Assembly (NCBI GenBank): GCA_963678675.1
Contig: OY783193.1
Span: forward strand, 5,339,501 to 5,403,500
From: Xiphydria camelus
Lineage: Eukaryota; Arthropoda; Insecta; Hymenoptera; Xiphydriidae
Direction of reading: 5' to 3'
DNA length: 64,000 nucleotides
Positions 54,344 to 64,000 of the stretch are shown here, piece after piece. Position 1 is the first letter of the stretch. The number at the start of each line of letters is the position of its first letter. The translations under genes were made by a program, and so were the position numbers. Below the pieces are notes generated by a model that was not told the origin of the DNA, did no database searches, and saw only the letters and a program-made list of their open reading frames with translations.

Positions 54344-54584
54344 CCCGAGATGAATGATCAGTAATGTTAACCAAAACATTTGATCGATATGGGAACAACG
54401 AAATATTGGGATAACAAAACGTTTAGTTATGATAAATAAATGTTGGTTTTGTCAGCGTAGATAATGTTTCTAAAATGTTTTCGTTGTGACAATCAAATAT
54501 CTTTATCTCGTCGCAATAAAAATATTTCCTTGCTTCCATATCGATCAAACGTTTGGTTAACATTACTAATAATTTTTCTCAGTG
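54344..54584. mobile_element. Family K element, copy 2
   Basis: Contains ATCAGTAATGTTAACCAAAA, GGGAACAACGAAATATT, and at the other end CGTTTGGTTAACATTAC and TTTTTCTCAGTG. The left terminal bases are degraded. Confidence 0.7.
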
Positions 54585-56104
54585 AAGGGATGAATCTTTT
54601 TCAATATGATTTAGCAATGAATGAAGATTTCACCCTAGGAAGTGAATCGGTGTTCCAAAGAAGTAAATTTCCATTCGAATGGAGTGAAAATGTCTATTTT
54701 GAAGGTGAAATCTTATTCGACGAAGTCAATTCCCCGTGTGGGGTTGCCCTTCGCCCGGTGCGCCGGGATACGCGCGCTATCAAAATCGCGGTCAGACTGC
54801 GTCTTGGGTGGACCAATAGTTTCTTCGACGCATAAACAAACACCGCCGGCTGAGCGTCGTCGTGTTTACCGGCGCGGTTACCTCACCACGCAGTCTTATC
54901 GCGGTAATAAGAGAACATTGTATCGGCGACGGCAGCAAAGCACAGTCAGTAGGGATTTTTGATGCATTGAAAAAACTAATAGATTTTATATAATAGAAAG
55001 AGAGAGAGAGAGAGAAAACTACTTCGAATATAAACGCGCACGCTAATAAAAGTTTTCTAATCATGTACAAACTTACAAAAAGAAAAATTCTTCGCGACGG
55101 ATACCGAGAAACCGAATAAAATTTCGCTTCGATTGGATCAAGTTTCGGCAATATTCAGTTCAAATAGGTAAGTACGAACTTCTGATAATTTATTCTTTTA
55201 CCCCAACTTAATCTCCATTTCATGCAAATAAATTCCTACTCGCCATGAAGGAATTCCCGGTAAATCCCTATAACCGAACAAATTACGTTCGCGAGCGTGG
55301 AAACACATCCAGCGCCGAGTACAAAGACGAGAATAAAGAGCGGAAGGTCGCCCGATTCTCACGGCGAAGCGCGATTCCGCGGAAAGGCTTTAATGTCGCG
55401 GAGATAATCGAAGAGAAATTTTAATTTGCCTCGCGGCGCGCGCAAAACCTCCGAAAACCATAATGGACCACCGCGCGCGCTGCGAGGCGAATTACCTTTA
55501 TTGGAAGAATAATGTTCGTTCGTACGCGAATCTAATGGTCGCATTTCTTCGGTGGCAAACGGTACTTTTATTTGCGCGTTACATTCATTTACCCGGTCGA
55601 ACTAAACGATTATTAAACGCCGTTGGAACGATTCTCTCGCGAGCAAGAAACCGCGTATTTCTCCTTTGCGATCTACAGGTACTTTTTCAGCAATTGGAAA
55701 TCCGATCGTTGCAACGAATGTGTCATTAAACTTCGGCTAATAATGATACGTCTGTCGCACTGTTAAGAATTGTCCGAGCTAACGAGATCGTTATCATTTC
55801 TTTCGGAGTTAAAACTCTCAGATAATACACCATTTGGGACGCGTTTTAACGACGATCGATATTTCGAAAGCGGAATTGATTTTGTGGAAGATCGAATCGA
55901 ATTGTAAAAGTTGAAGTACAATGTCAAAGTTCATTTTGCCTCCGATTAACACTATTCCACAAAGTCCTGCACCGTGATCGGTTTCGAAAATGCATCGAAC
56001 GATACGAATTTTAACTTCGAAAAGAAACAATCTCAACGAACTGCGTATTGACAGTTGTAAGCGAAATATGTTTTAACGATCCTGCATAATACATTTTTTT
56101 CATA
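54585..56104. other. Intronic, nothing recognised
   Basis: Only a GA tract at 54997-55015 and short frames without content. Confidence 0.45.
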
Positions 56105-56347
56105 TACACTGAGAAAAATAATTAGATTAACATGACAAAACGCATCTAGTTTGGCGCGCTTAGTTATTCTAACCAAAATACTGGTCAGTTGAAAAGAAAT
56201 TTGGTTATTTTAACCAAATGTTTAGTTATTCTAACCAAATGTTTAATTATTCTGATCAAACATATAAAGCATCCATATTTCGCCAAGCGGTTTGATCATC
56301 ATCTCCAGAATTTTGGTTAATCTAATCAAATTATTTTTCTCGATTTA
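56105..56347. mobile_element. Family E element, well-preserved copy
   Basis: Opens TACACTGAGAAAAATAATTA and closes CAAATTATTTTTCTCGATT. The interior repeats TTAGTTATTCTAACCAAA several times, which is diagnostic of family E. Confidence 0.8.
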
Positions 56348-58174
56348 GATAGGTATATATTAGCAAACAAATGTTAATCCGCTTATCTACATTAGGTATT
56401 CGTAGTTATTTAATTTTTTATTTCAATCGAGCACAGAAAAAAGAATTGGTAGGTATCTATAAAGTGCTCCATAAATGGAGTAATAAGCGATATTTCAGAG
56501 AGCAGAAGTTATCCTCGGGAACGTCTCGCCAGAGTACCACTGTATATCGTAACTGTTACTATGTCAAGTAAAAATTAATTTCGCATTCACAGTAACATTC
56601 AAGACGTTCCACAGCCACAGTACCACTAATTGCATACGAGTATATAAATGCTACGTTTAATTGTAGTTCTTGCAATGAAAGACGGATACATATTTACAAT
56701 GGACACAACGATACTCTATGCTATATCGCTCCTGAGGACAACTTCTGCTATGTAAAACATCGCTGATTACTCCGTTTATTGAGTACTTTCTACAAAATTC
56801 TTTTCTCCGTGAAGTTTTGCCATTATAGTAACTTCCTATCCCACATTAATACACATTACAGTTTATATTGCGGCTAAAAGTACCGCGGGATAAAAAGTAC
56901 CATTTGCCTAGCCTCAGAAAGCAATTGACTGTTTGACAATGGCGTTAGGTACGTCTCCGTATGCGACAGCTGCCGGGGAACTCTGATTTCGAATAAACAA
57001 AGCTGTTTATTTATGAAAATCTATCGAACGGCACTTTTAGCTCCGCTCTTTCCTGGAATCTCCGTTTCCGGCGTGGCAAAAAATTACGAAACGCGTCTCC
57101 GCGAATTTCTCGCGCGGCGCGGATCGTCCGCCACGCTCGTCGCACGCGTGCGCGTAACGAGGGCGCGACTCCGGTTCGCTCGACGCATCGCGGAGAGAGA
57201 GAGAGAAGAAACGCGGAAACGCCGCGCGCGCGGATCGCTTCCGATCGCGCGCGCAGACTCGAACGCGCACGATTAAATTCCACGCGCGACGAGCCGAGTT
57301 CAAGCGCTTACACGAGAGCGAGTGGAGCTCGCGGGAGGAAACCGGTTTTCCCGTGTGATACATATGCCCCGCGGGTTGCGCGTTTCGTTTGAGCGTCGCG
57401 CGCGACGCGATCGCGAGAGAGGCGCGTCTCAGATTTCCGGAGCGGAGAACGACGGGCGCGCGCGCGCGCCTGACGACCAGCCGATGGTCCCGAAATATCG
57501 TGAAGGACTTCGCGCGAAAATTGCGCGCGACGGAAAACTGCGGCGACTTTTCGGTTCCTCGAATCTTTGCTTTGTTTCCCGTGAACGAAGTCTGCGTTTA
57601 AAGAGAGATGCGAATTGGTGTAGCCAAGAATATGTCGACATTGTATAAATCGCTTGTCAATTTTAGAAAATGAGATTTCTACGAGTTTATCTTATTTCTT
57701 CCACCCTTTATTTCTCGAAGCAAATTTAACATTATGGAAGGTAAAGACGAATTGTAACTTCGTTATGGCGGCAATATATCATAAACTGTTGATCGTCTCC
57801 GACGGAAAATCTCTGACGACTTTATCCCACCTGCGTTCGAACGCTCTCGTTTGTCTCTACGAACGAATTCTACATAAATGAAACAAAAACGACGAAAGAG
57901 ATCGCGATTTCGATTGTATATTTCTTAAAACCCGTAATAAAAATCGGTGTCCTATAAATTAACGCTCTCTCGCATACTTTCAGTCCCCTTCGCTGTTAAT
58001 AAAATACAATCGAATCGACCAAATGTTATCAACAGATTCTCCCTTAAGTTCACTCGAATGATAGGTATTTTTGTCGGATCAACGAAGCAATAATCGGTTC
58101 GATAAATATATCATTCGAATCAGCTAAAGGAGAGTTAGTTGACAACACTTGGTTGATTCGATTAAATTTTTTTT
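56348..58174. other. Intronic, CpG-rich at 57.05-57.56 kb
   Basis: CG-dense sequence with opposing Arg-rich frames at 57011-57650, read as compositional. No exon is supported. Confidence 0.45.
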
Positions 58175-58402
58175 TGCACAGGGAGGAAATTGAATAAGTA
58201 GTAACACGATTACCATCTAGAATTGAAAGTAGGTAACAACTTCGACAACATCGTGTTGAATAATTTACAAAATAGTAATCATCACTATGTATTTGAATGG
58301 TAATCACTACTATGCTGCATATTGTTCAACACGATATAGCCGAAGCTGTCACCTGCTTACTATTCTGGCTGGTAATCGTTACTCTTCAATTTTTTGCACG
58401 CA
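58175..58402. mobile_element. Family I element, copy 2
   Basis: Opens GCACAGGGAGGAAATTGAAT and closes CTTCAATTTTTTGCACGC. It shares ACATCGTGTTGAATAATTTA and TGTTCAACACGATATAGC with the other I copies. Confidence 0.75.
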
Positions 58403-59609
58403 GTATTCGTTTCCTTTCCCTCGAACAAAGTTAGCATTCAAGAAAACCACAACAATAGTCATCACGTGAAAGAGAATCGCACCGATATCCCACAAAAGAA
58501 GCAACCGATTTCGCCACAGTTTCAAAATAAAATCTCATCCGATCGTCGGATCGCGTTCGAGAATCGGACTAACAAGAAAAACTCGCGCCGCGCAGCTCTA
58601 CAACACTTTTCCCTCTTACCTCGTAAAAGTGCAACACTCGTTTCCGCCACGAACTCGCGTATCATCCCGATAATTCTCTCTCTCTCTCTCTCTTTCTCTT
58701 ACGTAAATATCTATCGCCCTCCCGCGATGATCGTCACAAACACACGCGTACAACGTACAGAGAACGCGTGGAACCGCCCGCAGTCCCTTATCCTTCGCAC
58801 GAAACACGCGTGTAACAGTCTCGATTAACGCGCGACTTCCAGAGAGAACGAAAGAGAGAAAGAGAGTGCCCGCACGATCGGTTTACTTTCCCGCGACTCC
58901 GGTAATCGATATTACGTCGCAGGGAAACTTCGGAGTGCTGCAACGAAGAGGGGAGGAAGAATCCGGCGGTCCTTCCGGATAAAGGCGATCCGTTTTTCGC
59001 GGCAGAGTTCGAATTCGTCCTCCCACGCAGTCGCGGCAATTCTCTTCTCGGCTCCTTTCTTAACGATCACATTCACAGCCTCTTTCTTCAACTTTTTACA
59101 AGCTGCACTCCGGGAACGAAGAGCACAGTTCCGCTCCGAAAAAACTCCCGTTTCCTCGCCGGTGCGAAATTTCTTCCTCGCCGCGAGACGATCGACACTG
59201 TAGCATTTTATCGTCACCGACGTACGCGCTATCGAGAGCCGGAGTCCGATCGACTCCGAAGGATTCCCACGTTCGACGTCTCGATCGCCCGGGACTCGCG
59301 GAGCGTCGCTAGGAGAAGATCGCTTCCGACGTCCCGATGACCGGTCCCCATGCCGACTCCTGAGGCACTTTTTTGCAGCACCCACCTGCAGCGGAGACAT
59401 CTTCCTCCTCCTCCTCCTCCTCGTCGTCGGCGAAACGCAGCGGCAGCAGTGGTCGTCGATCCTCGCGCAGGCTCCCCTGCCATCCCCCCTCCTGCTTGGC
59501 ATTTAACGCGCGCGGCGTGCTTCACTTTCGTTTACATTTTTATCTCTCATCGGCACCGGCACTTCGGTATCGGCACACGCGATGCACTCACAAACCACTG
59601 TCCGCAGTC

Positions 59610-59647
59610 TGCGCGCGCGCGCGCGCGCGCACACACACACACACACT
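59610..59647. repeat. Compound (GC)n(AC)n microsatellite
   Basis: An alternating GC run at about 59610-59630 is followed directly by alternating AC to 59647. Such purine-pyrimidine alternation is prone to Z-DNA. Confidence 0.85.
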
Positions 59648-59938
59648 CTCGTCGCGGTGGTAATCCGCACAGCGATACGGGAATCTCGTCGTCCTTCGAT
59701 TTCGTTTGCGATCGCGATCGATTTACGTGCATATCCGAGTGCACTCGCGCGTGTCTCTTTCTCTCGCTTTCTTTGATGTCATTTTTCTGTTTTTAGTAGA
59801 TAATTTAGTTATATTTTTACGTTCGCGTTTTAACACCGTTTCCTCTTTCTCTGCATCTTTCTTCGCGTATCCGCCTTTAGGGGACTCCGCGCACGGAGAA
59901 AATTGAACAGTAACGATTACCAGCCGGGACGGTAAATG

Positions 59939-60265
59939 CACTGTAAAAAATCTTGCGGTGTGGACCTATATAGACCACTTTTGGTGTTGGATAACAATGG
60001 CGTAAGACCGAGTGACACCACATGTGGTACATACACATACACTGAAAAAAATATTTAGCTTATCCAGCTATATTTCTGGCTGCCTCAGACATTATTTGGT
60101 GACAACTAGAAAAATATTGCTAGCGTGTAGCAAGAATTCTTGCTATTGCGAAGAAAATTATCACTGCAATTACTATAATTTTCTAGTTGTGGCCAAATTT
60201 GTTTGAGTGTAGGTCCGCCCCGGTGAAACGGTGTTAAAAATTAACACCACTTTTTTCACCGTGTA
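59939..60265. mobile_element. Family D element interrupted by C
   Basis: Opens CACTGTAAAAAATCTTGCGG and closes CCACTTTTTTCACCGTGTA. The halves rejoin as GTGGTACATAC and AGGTCCGCCCCGG, matching D copy 1 at 903-1071. Confidence 0.85.
60038..60211. mobile_element. Family C element, copy 3
   Basis: TACACTGAAAAAAATATTTA to CAAATTTGTTTGAGTGTA, with TA on both sides inside family D. Confidence 0.88.
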
Positions 60266-60919
60266 GGTGACAGCTTCGACGATATCGTGTTGAATAATCT
60301 GCAGAATAGTAATCATCGTTATTCGAATTGTAATCGTTACTATTCGAATTAACCATTATTAAGCTGCAGATTATTCAACACGATATTATCAAAGCTGTCA
60401 CCTATTTACTTCTCTCTGAGTGGTAATCGTTACTATTCAATTTTCTCCGTGTAGTCCCATGATAAATAAATCGCTTCTTATTCTTCTTCTCTCGGCGGAG
60501 ACTGCAGCGCGAGAGAGGGACGACTCCGACAATGTAATTTCGTCGCCGATGCGCTCTACGCGGTGTCGCGCGCGCGCTGCCCGAGGCAAATAGAAGAAGG
60601 CGAGCGGGGCATGCGGTGAAAATGAGAAAAAGAGCGATCGGGAGGGACGTAGGCGTGTCTAGGACGCACCGCGGCGGGTTGTCAATCGCGTCCGCTTCGT
60701 CGAGCGGTGGTCGTCGAACTTGTCAAATTTCTTCTACTCGTCGCGTCCGCAGCGTCGCGCACTCTGCTTAACTCGGTATTCCGAGGGTCCGCTCGGTCGC
60801 GTCGGCGATGCGGTTGATGTTGGTCGAGAGTTCGTTCCGCGTCGCGTTCGGACGACGATGTTGGGAATCGTTCGTCGATATCCGTATCGCGATTGAACGC
60901 TTTCCGTCGAATCGGAGCA

Positions 60920-61040
60920 ATACACTAAAAAATTCTGCGGTGTGGACGTATATAGATCACTTTTAGTGTTGGATAATAATGATATAAGACCGAATAACAC
61001 CAGATTTGGTACATATACCACACGAGGCTAAATTTACTGG
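60920..61040. mobile_element. Half family D joined to a family J end
   Basis: CACTAAAAAATTCTGCGGTG begins D, which stops after ATTTGGTACATAT. The J end ACCACACGAGGCTAAATTTA follows directly and is cut off by family E at 61041. The same D-J junction type occurs at 38017. Confidence 0.65.
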
Positions 61041-61280
61041 CACTGAGAAAAATAATTAGGTTAATATGACAAAATGCATCTAGTCAAACACGTTTAGTTA
61101 TTATAACTAAAATATTGGTCAATTGAAGACAATATTTAATTATTCTAATCAAATGTTTGGTTATTCTAATAAAAAAATGGTCAGTTTAAACAAACAAATG
61201 GAGGATCCATGTTTCACCGAACAGTTTGGTCATCGTCTGCAAGATTTTGATTTGATTCACAAATTTTTTTTCTCAATGTA
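61041..61280. mobile_element. Family E element, copy 5
   Basis: Opens CACTGAGAAAAATAATTAGG and closes AAATTTTTTTTCTCAATGTA, with GTTATTCTAATCAAATGT-type interior repeats. Confidence 0.8.
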
Positions 61281-62311
61281 AGTTTTATGCACTTGCGAAG
61301 AAAGATACAATCGAGAGTTCATTCCGCGTCGCGTTCGAGCAGTGATTTTAAGAATCGTTTGTCGATATCTGTATTGCGATTGAACGGTCTTCGCCGAATC
61401 GGAGCTATAACTACGATAAGTTGAATCAAAGAAGAAGTAATTTATAGGTTCTCGTGCGAAATTTCGAATTTTGCAATCGATACGAGCGACTGTCACGATG
61501 GAAATGTCAAAAAAAAAGTAAGTTTTATACACTCCCGGAGAAATATGCAGTCGAGATTGAGTACTTCACTACCGCGCATCACGTACTCCCGGCGCCACGG
61601 ATTCTGTCACCGGCGACTCTTTAAACTGTCATTTTTAGACGTACAAACCAACGAACAATTAATTCTCACGCTTTTATCGGGCTTGCAAACGCTGCCGCAG
61701 ACGATGAAAACCTAAAAACTAATTGTTCACTAGCCGTTGCATATAAAAACAACATTTCAAAAAATCACCAACGACAGAATCCGTGAAGCCACGAGTGCCT
61801 CGAACAATTTCCTTCTCAGCCTCTACACAACCACGCGTCGCGCAACCAACATCCGTAGAATCCCCGCGGCGCGTCATCCGTCTAACACTCCCGTGATGTC
61901 ACAGCCTTACAGATCTACTTACGTGAAACGAGCTCTCTCTCACCCTCGCCGCAGCGTACAAGTCACCAAAGTCCATATCACTCGACACCCGTCATACGTC
62001 GTACGTCACGCGCGTGCAAGTGCAGCAACTCCCGCGTATACCTAGCCGCGGCACATGGTGTTTCCGTCGCCCGACTCTCTTTCTCTCTCTACCACGTCCG
62101 AACTGTCCCGCACTCCCGTCGATGACCCGCCGCGAGATCGGCCAGTAGTTACGGTACGTCACTCGTCGAACTTTGCCTCCCGATCGGCTCGTTCCGGGGG
62201 GTTGAGAGAGGGGGTGGGAGGGAGCAGGACGCGGGAGGTGGGAAAAGCACGACGCGGCGGCGGGATACGCGCGTATCCACCGCGCGGAAGCTCGCCGCGG
62301 TCGAAACTCAC
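61281..62311. other. Intron sequence next to the disco N-terminal exon
   Basis: A GTAAGTTTTAT[A/G]CACT unit occurs at 61279 and again at 61509, each followed by GARAAATATGCAGTCGAG-like sequence. The rest becomes CpG-rich toward the exon. No further exon is recognised. Confidence 0.5.
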
Positions 62312-62661
62312 CTGCAGTATGTATCCTCGATCGTAATCCTCGTGCGTCCAGCCGAACGCGGCGAGCAGACGGGTCACTTGCGCGTGCGGCAACTGGTTAA
62401 ACAACTGATCGAGCAGGATCTTAAGCCGTATCGGTAGTGCGCGCGAGCCGTACAGGACGAGGGATGCGACGTCAAACGCGGCCGTCGGCTCGACAGTCTC
62501 TGAAGCCGGTGGCCTCTCCTCCTTCTCCTCGACCTCGCCGCACTCCCCACCACCGTCGCCGGTCTCTACCCTCCCTCCGGCGCTTTTGTCCTCCCTACCA
62601 ACCTGACGGGGGCCGGAGGCGACATCCCCACCACTGTGGAGGTTTGACAGTCGCGCGAGCG
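62312..62661 (-). CDS. disco: Basonuclin/disconnected N-terminal conserved exon
   Basis: On the minus strand a pyrimidine-rich acceptor (CTTTCTCCGTGTGTTGCAG) opens a 350-base exon in phase 1. It ends in phase 0 at CTGCAG followed by GTGAGT. The first 60 residues are Gly/Glu-rich linker. The last 57 hold the basonuclin N-terminal block: FDVASLVLYG, ALPIRLKILLDQLF, AAFGWTHEDYDRGYILQ. As I recall vertebrate basonuclin, this block is followed without a gap by the DRW and LQQFLRF segment, which here begins the next exon at 46774. Joined, the two exons give about 1510 residues. The true start, probably with the Cys-rich N-terminus seen in vertebrate basonuclins, was not found in 62662-64000 and is expected beyond the window. 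Confidence 0.85.
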
Positions 62662-64000
62662 CTGCAACACACGGAGAAAGAGAGAGGTTAGAGCGTTGCG
62701 TTACGGCCGTGCCCGACACCCCCACCACGCCGACGACCCTCCGCGCGCCGATCCACCTTCTCCCACCGCGGCGACGACGACGATGTGCGACGGACGGACG
62801 GACGGACGACGACGCTGCCGCTGCCAGCGAGCGCTCTCGCGACCCGTGGAGCCACGGCAAGCCCCGCGCGCGGCGCTCACCCTCCCCACCAACGCCGTGG
62901 CAACCCTCGTGTCCTCCTCCACCTTTTCCCCCTCCTCATCCCCCACTCCACCCCCCGAAGCAGTGGTTCCGTGTCTCCCCCGTCGCACACACCCACTGCG
63001 ACGAGGGCGACGACGACGACGACGAGAGCGCGTCTCTCGTACTGTACGTCGCGAACGAGAGAGTCGCGCACGGCATCCCTACCACCGTTGTTCTCTCTCG
63101 TGGAACTCGGCTCCGCGGCGGGCATCCATCAACCTGCCGCCGATGGACCGAGAGCGCGCGAGACGACGCGGCGCGACCTTACGCGAGATCGGGTAAGGCC
63201 GACCCCGCGCGCGCGGCCGACGGGTAAGGCGGGGGCTCCACCTCGCGGACCTTGCTTCTCGCCGGAGGAATGCCTCTTCGCGACTCTCTCGGCGCGGTCG
63301 CCTCTCTCACTCCCTCTCCTCCTACTACCGCACTACTAGCGCGCTACCGCCGGATCCGCTCTGCCACTGCTGCTCTCTCTCCACAGCCGTCGTAACTCCT
63401 ACCGCGCGACGCGTCCTGCAGGGTGGAACGGCCGAGCGAAAAGAAGGCGTTGACCACCGTCCGCGCGGCTTTCCCCGCGGGAATATTCGCCGCGATTTCG
63501 TCACGCTTTTCGCGCGTCACACTTTTCTCGCGCCCGCGAAAGTTTTGACGAGGGAGCGTCGATGGAACGCTATGCGTTATCGCGCGCCGATTGCGGGTTT
63601 CGCGTGTGTGCGTAGGTACGCGCCGCGCGCGGGCTCGCGGTGAGCATATTGTACGAGCGTTCGTTTTCCACGCGGGAAAGTGAAAATGCGGATCTTCGCG
63701 CGCCGCGCGGCCGCTCGTAGGTACTTGCATATGCTTAGGAATGGTATCTCGCGCGTCGCTCGTGAATCACGCCTGATGACTCTTTCGATTTCTTCTCGTT
63801 AGTCCGCGGCGATCGCGGCGTAAAATTGCTCCGGTTTCTCCGTGCGAACGTCGACGTTAATTTCCCTCGAGACGAAATAACGATCGCGAGAGATCGGTTC
63901 TCCTTTATTTCTCATTTCCAATCGTTCGTTAATTCGTCGCGGCGTAAGATTTATCGAACGAACGATACTTATAGCCCGCGTTAAGATAAAGACGTATGGG
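62662..64000 (-). other. Upstream intron of disco, GC-rich
   Basis: The sequence is Pro/Arg/Ala-rich in every translation, CpG-dense, with no recognised exon and no basonuclin-type Cys-rich N-terminus. The frame that reads into the N-terminal exon from an ATG at 62860 crosses a clear acceptor and is not taken as coding. Confidence 0.5.

Larger units (their letters stand above)
59889..60453. mobile_element. Three-deep nest: family I containing D containing C
   Basis: Family I ends GCACGGAGAAAATTGAACAG and CTATTCAATTTTCTCCGTG. I is broken after GGACGGTAAATG by family D (59939-60265) and resumes at GGTGACAGCTTCGACGATAT, exactly as in the intact copy at 4919-5126. D is broken by family C at 60038-60211. 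Confidence 0.88.
60826..61408. repeat. Diverged duplication of a 95-bp segment
   Basis: TCGAGAGTTCGTTCCGCGTC starts near 60826 and TCGAGAGTTCATTCCGCGTC near 61311. Both continue through TCGTCGATATCCGTA- and TGTCGATATCTGTA-type sequence and GCGATTGAACG to GAATCGGAGC. The copies are separated by half of a D element, a J end and a family E element. Minus-strand translations of both remain similar (VQSRYGYRRT and VQSQYRYRQT). Confidence 0.75.
46775..62311 (-). other. Large disco intron (15.5 kb) packed with repeats
   Basis: Begins with GTGAGT at 62311-62306 (minus strand) and ends CAG at 46777-46775. Both flanking exons are phase 0 at this junction. The intron holds the nested elements listed separately. 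It also has CpG-rich patches at 50.0-50.5, 52.8-53.6, 57.0-57.6 and 60.5-60.8 kb, and CT/GA tracts at 47248-47268 and 50277-50313. No further exon was recognised. CpG patches could mark internal promoters. Confidence 0.75.

Noticed and set aside
62662..62860. Continuation of the N-terminal disco frame to an ATG at 62860
   Set aside because: A pyrimidine tract and CAG acceptor end at 62662, and the sequence upstream is low-complexity.
1..64000. CRISPR arrays, bacterial operons or phage genes
   Set aside because: No evenly spaced direct repeats and no prokaryotic genes; introns and MITEs show nuclear eukaryotic DNA.
1..64000. Intact transposase, reverse transcriptase or viral gene
   Set aside because: No long frame other than CFAP43 and disco has recognisable protein content; all mobile elements seen are non-autonomous.

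Overview
The window is nuclear DNA from an insect, most likely an aculeate hymenopteran such as an ant. The evidence is a basonuclin/disconnected-type zinc-finger gene with an insect-style Gln/His-rich middle, canonical GT-AG introns, many CpG- and CGCG-rich patches beside AT-rich DNA, and a dense population of short terminal-inverted-repeat elements. Nothing prokaryotic, no CRISPR array, no tRNA or rRNA gene and no intact transposase was found. Order or family level cannot be proved from this sequence alone.

Genes. (1) 12060-16946 (+) is a single-exon gene for a 1628-residue CFAP43-like axonemal protein: a WD-repeat N-terminal half and a coiled-coil C-terminal half. (2) The minus strand from about 62.66 to 41.5 kb carries a basonuclin/disconnected (disco) transcription factor. 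A conserved N-terminal exon (62312-62661) is joined across a 15.5 kb intron to a 4.2 kb last exon (42590-46774) that holds five C2H2-type fingers. The first coding exon lies beyond the right edge. (3) Two further terminal coding exons were found by reading splice sites and poly(A) signals. One is at 22381-22727 (-), with AATAAA just after the stop. The other is at 41169-41335 (+), with overlapping AATAAA hexamers 14 bases after the stop and a PDZ-ligand-like C-terminus. The parent genes of both are unknown. The second exon and disco converge tail to tail around 41.3-41.6 kb.

Layout. 0-12 kb: no gene recognised, stacked small transposons and CpG-rich patches. 12-17 kb: CFAP43. 17-22 kb: intergenic with a few elements. 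22.4-22.7 kb: last exon of an unknown minus-strand gene. 23-41 kb: non-coding or intronic, many elements and CpG patches, one LTR-like piece. 41.2-46.8 kb: convergent gene ends and the large disco exon. 46.8-62.3 kb: disco intron, with the deepest nests of elements. 62.3-64 kb: disco N-terminal exon and GC-rich upstream intron.

The most striking pattern is the mobile-element architecture. At least ten families of 130-420 bp non-autonomous elements (called A-W here) occur, many in two to seven copies. Most share CACTG-type ends with A-rich inner flanks and appear to sit at TA. They are repeatedly inserted inside one another, including three separate three-deep nests (241-905, 53592-54200, 59889-60453). 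Because uninterrupted copies of each host family are also present, insertion order can be read directly. Two TTAA-bounded piggyBac-like elements and several foldback elements add to this. CFAP43 would act in sperm or sensory cilia and disco in embryonic patterning; nothing suggests that they work together.
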